Below, in pieces: positions 7,314-13,907 of a stretch of 24,928 bases of DNA. How positions within the stretch are numbered: the stretch's first letter is position 1; the number at the start of each line of letters is the position of its first letter. The notes beneath the pieces are model-generated. The model was not told the origin of the DNA, ran no database searches, and worked only from the letters and a program-made list of their open reading frames with translations. The DNA is taken from positions 1-24,928 of the forward strand of contig JBBPZV010000041.1 of the NCBI GenBank assembly GCA_038198775.1, read 5' to 3'. Made by a program: the position numbers and the translations under genes. Source of the DNA: JACCYJ01 sp038198775 (GTDB taxonomy: Bacteria; Actinomycetota; Actinomycetes; Propionibacteriales; Nocardioidaceae).

Positions 7314-8234
7314 TCACGCGACGGCCCGGGCGCCTCCGACCGGTCCGACGGCCTGCACGACGTCGGCGCACACCCTCGCGGCCGACAGGGCGAGCGAGAG
7401 GTCGAGAGCGTGTTCCTCGTCGGCTGCGAGGAACACCGTGGTCGGGCCGGAGCCTGACAGCAGCGCCCCCAGTGCGCCGCACTCCTCCCCGATCGCCAAG
7501 GTGGTCGCCAGCTCCGGCCGCAACGACATCGCCGCATCCTGCAGGTCGTTGCTGAGCGCCGCGCCCAGTGCCGCGGGATCACCCGCGCGCAGAGCGGCCA
7601 TCAGAGCCGGGGCGATCCCCGGTTCCGGAGGCGCAAACCCGGTGTGCAGCCGGTCGTACTCGGCGTAGACCTCCGGCGTTGACATGCCCCGGTCGGCCAG
7701 CGCCAGCACCCAGTAGTAGGTTCCGCTGGCCAGCACCGGGCTCACCAGCTCACCGCGGCCGGTGCCGAGTGCAGTACCACCGACGAGGCAGAAGGGGACG
7801 TCGCTGCCGAGCTCCGCGCCGAGCCGCAGCAGCGCCGCCCGGGAGGTTCCCAGGTCCCAGGCGAGGTCACATCCCAGCAGCGCGGCAGCCGCATCCGCCG
7901 AACCCCCGGCCATGCCGCCACTCACCGGGATCGCCTTGCGTATCGTCAGCTCGGCGCCGCTGGTGACTCCGGTGCGCTGGCGCAGCAACGTCGCCGCGCG
8001 TACGGCGACGTTGTCGGCACCGACCGGTACGTCCGCCGTTTCGCCGGGTCGGCGCCCGTCGTAGGTCACCGCGACGGTGATCTCCGGGTGGTCGCGGGGG
8101 ACGACGCGTACCTCGTCGCACAGGTCAACGGCCTGATAGATGGTCGCCAGTGGGTGGTAGCCGTCGTCGCGGACGCGGCCGACCGCCAGCGCCAGGTTGA
8201 TCTTTGCCGGCGCACGGACGGTCACGGACCTCAC
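7314..8234 (-). CDS. ispE: 4-(cytidine 5'-diphospho)-2-C-methyl-D-erythritol kinase
   Basis: ATP-dependent kinase of the MEP (non-mevalonate) isoprenoid pathway, supplying decaprenyl and bactoprenyl phosphate and menaquinone. The 306-residue GHMP kinase has PAKINLALAVG (K11 catalytic), the Gly-rich ATP loop PVSGGMAGGSADAAAALLG (about 103-121) and the catalytic Asp in SDVPFCLVGGTALG (D145), plus LLSGSGPTTVF near the C-terminus. The start is GTG; another GTG four codons later is possible. It is 9 bp downstream of ksgA, completing the rpf-ksgA-ispE unit that is conserved in mycobacteria. Confidence 0.97.
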   Translation of the reverse strand: MRSVTVRAPAKINLALAVGRVRDDGYHPLATIYQAVDLCDEVRVVPRDHPEITVAVTYDGRRPGETADVPVGADNVAVRAATLLRQRTGVTSGAELTIRKAIPVSGGMAGGSADAAAALLGCDLAWDLGTSRAALLRLGAELGSDVPFCLVGGTALGTGRGELVSPVLASGTYYWVLALADRGMSTPEVYAEYDRLHTGFAPPEPGIAPALMAALRAGDPAALGAALSNDLQDAAMSLRPELATTLAIGEECGALGALLSGSGPTTVFLAADEEHALDLSLALSAARVCADVVQAVGPVGGARAVA

Positions 8235-8243
8235 GGCGCCAAC

Positions 8244-9101
8244 CTATTGGGGCTCTGCCAGCGCGTCGGCGATCCGGGCAAAGGCGGCGACGTCGAGTGC
8301 CTCGCCGCGCGACCTGGGTGACACCCCGGCGGCGGCGAGCGCGCGCTCGGCGGCAGCGGCGGAACCGGCCCGCGTTGTGAGCGCTGCGCGCAGCGTCTTG
8401 CGCCGCGTCGCGAAGGCAGCGTCGACGACCCCGAACACCTCGGAGCGGGATGTGCGGCACAGAGGTGGTGGCCGCCGCCGCAGCGCGACGAGTCCCGAGT
8501 CGACGTTGGGGACCGGCCAGAAAACCGTCCGGCTCACCCGCCCGGCCGGACGCACCTCGGCGTACCAGGCCGCCTTGACGCTCGGCACGCCGTACGTCCG
8601 CGACCCGGGTGGCGAGCTCAGCCGCTCGCCCACCTCGGCCTGCACCAGCACCAGCGCCGACTGGAGCGTCGGGAGCACCTCGAGCAGGTGCAGCAGCACC
8701 GGGACGGCGATGTTGTACGGCAGGTTCGCGACCAGTGCAGTCGGAGCGGGGCCGGGCAGCACCGCAAGCCGCCGTGCATCGGCCTGCAGCACCCGCACGC
8801 GGCCGGCGTGGGCCGGTGCCCGCTCGGCGAGCGTGGCAGGGAGCGCGGTCGCGAGGACCGGGTCCACCTCGATTGCGACCACACGTGCCGCCACCCCGGC
8901 CAGACCGAGCGTGAGCGACCCGAGCCCGGCCCCGACCTCGACAACGGTGGCGTCAGGGGACAGGGCAGCGGTGCGCACGATGCGCCGGATGGTGTTCGGG
9001 TCCACGACGAAGTTCTGGCCACGCGCCTTCGCTGGGCGCAGCCCGAGCTCGTGGGCAAGCCTGCGGACCTCGGCGGGGCCGAGCAGCCGGACGCCGGTCA
9101 T
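8244..9101 (-). CDS. rsmA: 16S rRNA (adenine(1518)-N(6)/adenine(1519)-N(6))-dimethyltransferase
   Basis: KsgA/RsmA dimethylates two adjacent adenosines near the 3' end of 16S rRNA during 30S maturation. The 285-residue product shows the family motifs: RPAKARGQNF (22-31), SAM motif I VEVGAGLGSLT (54-64), the acidic IEVD (77-80), LQADA (105-109) and the catalytic NLPYN (126-130). The ATG giving MTGVRLLGPAEV was chosen; the frame remains open into the upstream repeat, but that extension is repeat sequence. Middle gene of rpf-ksgA-ispE; a 65-bp twin-hairpin repeat lies between it and rpf. Confidence 0.97.
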   Translation of the reverse strand: MTGVRLLGPAEVRRLAHELGLRPAKARGQNFVVDPNTIRRIVRTAALSPDATVVEVGAGLGSLTLGLAGVAARVVAIEVDPVLATALPATLAERAPAHAGRVRVLQADARRLAVLPGPAPTALVANLPYNIAVPVLLHLLEVLPTLQSALVLVQAEVGERLSSPPGSRTYGVPSVKAAWYAEVRPAGRVSRTVFWPVPNVDSGLVALRRRPPPLCRTSRSEVFGVVDAAFATRRKTLRAALTTRAGSAAAAERALAAAGVSPRSRGEALDVAAFARIADALAEPQ

Positions 9102-9170
9102 CGACCGGGCCCGCGCTCGGGCCGGCCGTGCTGGCGTAGGCGACGGCACCGGCCGTACTTCCCATGGCGG

Positions 9171-9235
9171 AGCGGCACTGCCAATGGGGTGCAACCCATT
9201 GGCAGTGCCGCTATCCCATGTGAACCTGGGATAGC
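9171..9235 (-). repeat. 65-bp twin-hairpin intergenic repeat, copy 1
   Basis: Two adjacent hairpins: a perfect 17-bp stem (9172-9188 with 9195-9211, loop GTGCAA) and a 9-bp stem GCTATCCCA/TGGGATAGC (9210-9218 with 9227-9235). Read on the minus strand, the whole 65 bp aligns without gaps to 24760-24824 on the plus strand, 54 of 65 bases identical. It lies between rpf and ksgA, inside the presumed operon. The 17-bp stem could act in termination, RNA processing or be a mobile palindromic element. Confidence 0.9.
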
Positions 9236-9245
9236 AACGCCGCGT

Positions 9246-10424
9246 TCAGGTCGGGAGGCCGGCGTTGGCGGCGCAGACCGGCCAGGCGCCGTAGTTGCCG
9301 GCCGCGTCCCGGACCCGGGTCGCGACCGCGATCTGCTGCTCGCGCGAGGCCTGGTTGGGGTAGGCGGCGTACGCTCCACCGCCGTAGCCCAGCCATGTGC
9401 TGAGCGTGAACTGCAACCCGCCGTAGTAGCCGTTGCCGGTGTTGATCGACCAGTTGCCGCCGGACTCGCACTGGGCGATCTGGTCCCACACACCGCTGCT
9501 AACCGGCGGCGGTGCCGGAGCGGGGGATGGGGCCGGAGCCGGGGCCGGAGACGGCGCCGGCTTCGGTGCGGGCGGGGGCGCCGGGGCGGGCCGCGGCTTG
9601 GTGCCGTGCACCTCGATCCGCGTCACCGGCTTGCGCACCAGCGTGCGAGACACCACCTTGCGGTTGCGGAACGTGCCGTTGGCGGTGACGACCCGGTACG
9701 TCAGCCGCTTCTTGCCGACGACGCCGGCGCGGGCGACGTGGACCCTGCCCTCGTACCGCGAGGAGTTGTAGCGGACCACGCTGCGGTACGGCACCGGCTT
9801 GACGTGCGAGCGCCGGTGGATCCCGATGCGGGTCACGACGATGCGAAGCCCGTTCTTGACGTCGGTGCCGGGCTTCGGGCTCAGCTCGTCGTTGCCGTCG
9901 ACCCGGACACCCCGCTCGCGCAGCACGGCGCCAACGGTGCGCGCGGTGGTGCGCACCGGGCGCTTGGTGCCGGCGACCACCAGGGTCACCTGGCGCGGTG
10001 TCCGGACGGTGAGCCGAAGCCCCTGCCGCCCGATGAAGGTGCTCCGGCTCTGCGACAGCTGGGCACCCGAGGTCAGGCGCAGCCCGAGCTGGCGCAGGGC
10101 GTCGTTGACGTTGGTCGCGGTCACCCAGTACGTCCGGGTGGTGCCGTCCTTGTTCACGGTCAGCTGCCGACCGTACCGGACGGCGATCGCACTGCCCTCG
10201 TCGACCTGGCTGCCGAGGCCGGGCACCACCACGTCGTGGCTGGTGACCTCGATGCCCTGGGACTCCAGGACGCCGCCGACGTCCCGGGCGAAGGTGTGGA
10301 CCTGTTCTGTCTTGCCGTCGACGGACAGCGTGACGGTCTTGCTGAGGTTGGCGTAGGTGATGCCGCCGGCGACGGCGCCGATGACCGCCAGGCTCGCGAC
10401 GACGATGAGGATCCGCTTGCGCAC
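9246..10424 (-). CDS. rpfB: resuscitation-promoting factor, RpfB type
   Basis: Secreted or membrane-anchored muralytic enzyme that cleaves peptidoglycan and wakes dormant cells. The 392-residue protein begins with an uncleaved-signal-like transmembrane helix (about 5-27), followed by three DUF348 modules (about 30-70, 85-130 and 140-185), a G5 domain (about 208-284) and a low-complexity Pro/Ala linker (about 286-307). The C-terminal Rpf lysozyme-like domain starts at GVWDQIAQCESGGNW. The catalytic Glu is E320; C319 and C384 are placed to form the family disulfide. The start is GTG with GGAG 5 nt upstream. It heads the rpf-ksgA-ispE unit with its own promoter and a structured leader. Confidence 0.96.
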   Translation of the reverse strand: MRKRILIVVASLAVIGAVAGGITYANLSKTVTLSVDGKTEQVHTFARDVGGVLESQGIEVTSHDVVVPGLGSQVDEGSAIAVRYGRQLTVNKDGTTRTYWVTATNVNDALRQLGLRLTSGAQLSQSRSTFIGRQGLRLTVRTPRQVTLVVAGTKRPVRTTARTVGAVLRERGVRVDGNDELSPKPGTDVKNGLRIVVTRIGIHRRSHVKPVPYRSVVRYNSSRYEGRVHVARAGVVGKKRLTYRVVTANGTFRNRKVVSRTLVRKPVTRIEVHGTKPRPAPAPPPAPKPAPSPAPAPAPSPAPAPPPVSSGVWDQIAQCESGGNWSINTGNGYYGGLQFTLSTWLGYGGGAYAAYPNQASREQQIAVATRVRDAAGNYGAWPVCAANAGLPT

Positions 10425-10439
10425 TGTGCTCCAAGGGTC

Positions 10440-10499
10440 GGGCTTTCCCCGGGTGCCGGTCGGATCCCCACCCCTGACCGGGTCCAGGCGGACAAGCCC
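10440..10499 (-). ncRNA. candidate structured 5' leader of rpfB (three-way junction)
   Basis: On the minus strand, an outer stem GGGCTT/AAGCCC (10494-10499 with 10440-10445) encloses two directly adjacent hairpins: GTCC-gcct-GGAC (10482-10493) and CCGGTC/GACCGG with a 14-nt loop (10456-10481). A 10-nt single strand closes the junction. The outer stem ends a few nucleotides before the GGAG of rpfB. In M. tuberculosis the rpfB leader has been reported to be an RNA switch. No T-tract is present, so control would be translational or by another route. GC-rich chance pairing is possible. Confidence 0.4.
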
Positions 10500-10502
10500 C
10501 CG

Positions 10503-10533
10503 ACCATAACGAGACGGTGAGGAAGAGAGTCAA
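10503..10533 (-). promoter_or_regulatory. promoter of rpfB-ksgA-ispE
   Basis: On the minus strand, TTGACT (10528-10533) is followed after 19 bp by TATGGT (10503-10508). This is the best match to a housekeeping promoter in the intergenic region and would start a leader of about 70 nt. The spacer is 1-2 bp longer than ideal. Confidence 0.55.
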
Positions 10534-10613
10534 ACCACCTGTTGCTGGTGTGACGGATGGGACGAATGAGCGGGCGCCGCTTCGCACCGCGTACGGGCTG
10601 CCACGGCCCGCCG

Positions 10614-11444
10614 CTACCAGGTCCCGCCGTAGGCCGCCTCGGTGTTCGCGCCGAGCGCCACACATAGGTCGCCGACGTCGTTCCCGCGCAGCTGTGCCAT
10701 GGCCCGTACGGTCACCGGGACCAGGTAGGGCGCGTTCGGCTGACCGCGGTACGGCACCGGGGTGAGGTAGGGCGCGTCGGTCTCCACCAGCAGCCGGTCC
10801 AGCGGCGTCGCCACCAGCGCCTCGCGCAGGTGCCCGGCGTTCCCGAACGTGACCGTGCCGGCGTACGACAGCCAGCATCCCCGCTCCAGACAGGCCCGGG
10901 CGAAGTCGCTGCCACCGGAAAAGCAGTGCATGACAGTCCGCGCCGGGACGCCCTCCTCGTCGAGGACCCGCAGCACGTCGGCGTGGGCGTCCCGGTCGTG
11001 GATTACCAGCGTCTTGTCCAACGCCGCGGCCATTGCGATGTGCGCCCGGAACGAGTCCGCCTGGGCGGCGCGCCCCTCCGGTCCGGTGCGGAAGTAGTCC
11101 AGGCCGGTCTCGCCCACCGCCCGCACCCGTGGCGACGACCCGGCCAACACCTCGATCTGTGCCAGCGCCGCGTCCAGCCGGCCGGCGGCGGCGAGCCTCG
11201 GCGCCTCGTTCGGGTGCAGCGAGACCCCGGCGACCAGCCCGGCGTGCGCTCTGGCCGCCTCGACCGCCCACCGGGCGCCGGGCAGGTCACAACCGATGTG
11301 AACCACCCGCGTCACCCCGACCACGGCCGCCTCCGCCAGCGTCGCCGTCAGGTCGGTGGGCTGGCCGTCGCGGGAGTGGTCGAGGTGGCAGTGGTTGTCT
11401 GCGACCGGGTGGGGCAGCGGCTCCGGAGCGGGCGGGCGGGTCAT
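10614..11444 (-). CDS. tatD: TatD-family metal-dependent hydrolase (DNase)
   Basis: TIM-barrel metallohydrolase; family members are 3'-5' exonucleases or D-aminoacyl-tRNA-related hydrolases. The 276-residue product carries the metal-site residues DNHCHLDH (H18, H20), GETGLDY (E112), VIHDRDAH (H149), MHCFSGG (H173) and ETDAPYLTP (D223). Its ATG overlaps the metG stop by 4 bp (ATGA), so it is translationally coupled to metG. The metG-tatD-rpfB order is as in M. tuberculosis (Rv1007c-Rv1009). About 190 bp then separate it from rpfB. Confidence 0.95.
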   Translation of the reverse strand: MTRPPAPEPLPHPVADNHCHLDHSRDGQPTDLTATLAEAAVVGVTRVVHIGCDLPGARWAVEAARAHAGLVAGVSLHPNEAPRLAAAGRLDAALAQIEVLAGSSPRVRAVGETGLDYFRTGPEGRAAQADSFRAHIAMAAALDKTLVIHDRDAHADVLRVLDEEGVPARTVMHCFSGGSDFARACLERGCWLSYAGTVTFGNAGHLREALVATPLDRLLVETDAPYLTPVPYRGQPNAPYLVPVTVRAMAQLRGNDVGDLCVALGANTEAAYGGTW

Positions 11445-13021
11445 GCCTCGTCGGGCAGCCGCGGGAACAGCGGCTCACCCTTGCTGAGCGTGGCACCGGC
11501 CGGCAGCTGGCCCCAGCGGCCGGCCGAGCGCAGGTCCTGCGTGGCCAGCTCGCCCAGCGTCTCGGCGGCGCCGAGCATGTCCCACAGCGCCGCCGCCGCC
11601 TTCGGCACCGCGGGCGCGTGCAGCACCGCGATGCCGCGCAACGCCTCCGCCGCGGCGTAAAGGATCGTCCCCAGCCGCTCCCGTCCGGCCGGAGACTCGT
11701 CCTTGGCCACCTGCCAGGGCTGCTGCTGGGTGAGGTACCCGTTTACCCGCGCCACGTACGCCTCGCCCGCGCCGAGGGCCTCGTGCAGCGCGAGCCGGTC
11801 CATGGCCGCGTCGGCGGCCTCTACGGTGGCCTGCAGCTCGGCCCCGAGCGACTCCTCCGCCGGCCCGGCCAGGCCCGGTTCGGGCAGTCGCCCGGCGAAG
11901 TAGCGCCCGACCATCGCGGTGACGCGGGAGGCAAGGTTGCCGAGCCCGTTGGCGAGCTCGGCGGTGTAGACCGCGCTCAGCTGCTCCCAGGAGAACGACC
12001 CGTCCGACCCGAAGCCGATCGCCTTGCAGAAGTAGTAGCGGTACGCATCCGAGCCGAACGTGTCCACGACCTCGCTGGGGTGGATCGCGGTCGCCTTGGA
12101 CTTGCTCATCTTCGTCCCCCCGACCGTGAGCCAGCCGTGGGCGAAGACCTGGTGCGGCACCTCGACCCCGGCCGCCATCAGCATCGCGGGCCAGATCACC
12201 GCGTGGAAGCGCAGGATGTCCTTGCCCACAAGGTGGACGTCGGCCGGCCAGGTGTTCGCGAAGCGTTCCGGGTCGGTGCCGTAGCCGACGGCGGTGGCGT
12301 AGTTGAGCAGCGCGTCGATCCAGACGTAGAACACGTGGGACTCGTCCCAGGGCACCGCGATGCCCCAGTCGAAGGTCGAGCGGGAGATCGACAGGTCCTG
12401 CAGGCCCCGGCGCACGAAGGCGACCACCTCGTTGCGGGCGCTGTCGGGCTGCACGAAGGTCGGGTTGCGCTGGTAGAGCTCGAGCAGCCGCTCGCCGTAC
12501 TTCGCGAGCGGGAAGAAGTAGTTCTTCTCCTTGATGGTCTCCACCGGGCGCTCGTGGATGGGGCAGAGCTGGGCGCCGTCGGGGCGCTCGAGCAGCTCGC
12601 CGGGCAGCTTGAACTCCTCGCAGTCCACGCAGTACGGGCCCTCGTACTCACCGGCGTACACCTCGCCGTTGTCGTACACGGCCTGCCAGAAGTCGCGGAC
12701 CCGCTCGGCGTGCCGGGGATCGGTGGTGCGGATGAAGTCGTCGTTGCTCGCGTCGACGAGCCCCAGCATCGGCTTCCACTCGGTCTCGACAAGACGGTCG
12801 GTCCACTCCTGCGGGCTGACCCCCTCGGCGTCGGCGGCCCTCAGCACCTTCTGGCCGTGCTCGTCGGTGCCGGTGAGGAACCAGGTCGGCTGCTGGCGCT
12901 GCCGGTGCCAGCGGGCGACCACGTCGGCGGCCACCGAGGTGTACGCGTTGCCGATCGACGGCGGAGCCGTCACGTAGTAGATCGGCGTGGTGATGTAGAA
13001 CGCCTTGTCCGGGCGCGGCAT
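11441..13021 (-). CDS. metG: methionyl-tRNA synthetase with variant HIGH motif
   Basis: Class I synthetase charging initiator and elongator tRNA-Met. The 526-residue length and domains fit: a Rossmann catalytic core with TGTDEHGQK (51-58 region), a zinc knuckle CVDC (131-134) plus CPIH (153-156), KNYFF, VWIDALLNY, the KMSKS loop in GGTKMSKSKA (304-308), and an anticodon-binding domain from about 340. It has no C-terminal EMAP domain. The class signature normally read as HIGH is SIGN here (S22-N25, in PPSIGNAYTS), so both histidines are replaced while KMSKS is intact. Everything else indicates a functional housekeeping enzyme. It is 9 bp downstream of rsmI. Confidence 0.96.
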   Translation of the reverse strand: MPRPDKAFYITTPIYYVTAPPSIGNAYTSVAADVVARWHRQRQQPTWFLTGTDEHGQKVLRAADAEGVSPQEWTDRLVETEWKPMLGLVDASNDDFIRTTDPRHAERVRDFWQAVYDNGEVYAGEYEGPYCVDCEEFKLPGELLERPDGAQLCPIHERPVETIKEKNYFFPLAKYGERLLELYQRNPTFVQPDSARNEVVAFVRRGLQDLSISRSTFDWGIAVPWDESHVFYVWIDALLNYATAVGYGTDPERFANTWPADVHLVGKDILRFHAVIWPAMLMAAGVEVPHQVFAHGWLTVGGTKMSKSKATAIHPSEVVDTFGSDAYRYYFCKAIGFGSDGSFSWEQLSAVYTAELANGLGNLASRVTAMVGRYFAGRLPEPGLAGPAEESLGAELQATVEAADAAMDRLALHEALGAGEAYVARVNGYLTQQQPWQVAKDESPAGRERLGTILYAAAEALRGIAVLHAPAVPKAAAALWDMLGAAETLGELATQDLRSAGRWGQLPAGATLSKGEPLFPRLPDEA

Positions 13022-13030
13022 GGCGCCACC

Positions 13031-13885
13031 CTAGTCGCGGTTCGCGGGCCGCCCGGTTCCGCCGTGGACCGCCGCGTAGACCTCCCGCCGGCGGATCCCG
13101 GTGGCCTGCGCGACCGCGGCGACCGCGTCACGGCGGCTGAGGCCGTCCGTCTCCCGCTCGGCGACCAGGCCCATCAGATCGTACGCCGGCGGATCCCCCG
13201 CGGCTGCACCCGCCACGACCAGCGTGACCTCGCCGCGGACGCCGTCGGCGGCCCACGCCACCAGGTCCGCGAGGTCGCCCCGGCGTACCTCCTCGTGGGT
13301 CTTGGTCAGCTCCCGGCACACCGCTGCCGGCCGCGCTGCTCCGAAAGCGCCCGCCAGCGCGGCCAGGGTGGCGGGCGTACGCCGGGGTGACTCGAAGAAC
13401 ACCAGCGTGCGCGGCTCGGTGGCGAGCTCGGTCAGCCGGCGGGCGCGCTCGCCGGCACGACGCGGAAGGAAGCCCTCGAAGCAGAACCGGTCCACCGGCA
13501 GGCCCGAGACCGCCAGCGCCGCCAGCACCGCCGAGGGACCGGGTATCACAACCACGCGATGACCGGCCTCGACCGCTGCCGACACCAGCCGAAATCCCGG
13601 GTCCGACACGCCTGGCATCCCGGCGTCGGTGACCAGCACGACGCTCTCCCCCGCGTCCAGCGCGGCCAGCAGCTCGCCGGTGCGGCGGCGCTCGTTGGCG
13701 TCGAAGTACGACACCACCCGGCCCGCCAATACGACACCGAGTCCGGCAGCGAGGCGCCGCAGCCGCCGGGTGTCCTCGGCGGCGACCACGTCGGCGCCGG
13801 CGAGGGCCCGCCCCAGCCGCGGCGAGGCGTCGGCCAGGTTGCCGATCGGCGTGGCGGCCAACAGCAGCGTCCCCGGCCCGGCCAC
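13031..13885 (-). CDS. rsmI: 16S rRNA (cytidine(1402)-2'-O)-methyltransferase
   Basis: Adds the 2'-O-methyl to C1402 in the ribosomal decoding centre. The 284-residue product shows the family motifs in order: LLAATPIGNLADASPR (7-22), AAEDTR, YFDANERRR, TDAGMPGVSDPGFRLV, VIPGPSAVLAALAVSGLP, FEGFLPR and FFESPRR. The start is GTG (VAGPGTLLLAATPIGN). The gene diverges from pmt over only 22 bp, the arrangement found in M. tuberculosis (Rv1003 and Rv1002c). Confidence 0.97.
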   Translation of the reverse strand: MAGPGTLLLAATPIGNLADASPRLGRALAGADVVAAEDTRRLRRLAAGLGVVLAGRVVSYFDANERRRTGELLAALDAGESVVLVTDAGMPGVSDPGFRLVSAAVEAGHRVVVIPGPSAVLAALAVSGLPVDRFCFEGFLPRRAGERARRLTELATEPRTLVFFESPRRTPATLAALAGAFGAARPAAVCRELTKTHEEVRRGDLADLVAWAADGVRGEVTLVVAGAAAGDPPAYDLMGLVAERETDGLSRRDAVAAVAQATGIRRREVYAAVHGGTGRPANRD

Positions 13886-13895
13886 GGCCCATGCC

Positions 13896-13901
13896 TACCA
13901 T
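13896..13901 (+). promoter_or_regulatory. -10 element of pmt, probably leaderless
   Basis: TACCAT matches the actinobacterial TANNNT -10 consensus and ends 6 nt before the GTG start of pmt, so transcription would begin at the start codon. No Shine-Dalgarno sequence is present. A -35 would lie inside the divergent rsmI start region and is not clear. Confidence 0.45.
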
Positions 13902-13907
13902 GCTGGC

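Noticed and set aside
10440..10499. c-di-AMP (ydaO-type) riboswitch before rpf, as known in some actinobacteria
   Set aside because: The leader is only about 70 nt and lacks the conserved core sequences of that riboswitch class.
8688..10520. 610-codon plus-strand open frame opposite ksgA and rpfB
   Set aside because: Antisense to two well-supported genes, compositionally biased (Asp/Val/Gly), crosses the repeat and the promoter region.
11033..13390. 785-codon plus-strand open frame opposite tatD, metG and rsmI
   Set aside because: Runs through three conserved genes in antisense; no recognisable domain.
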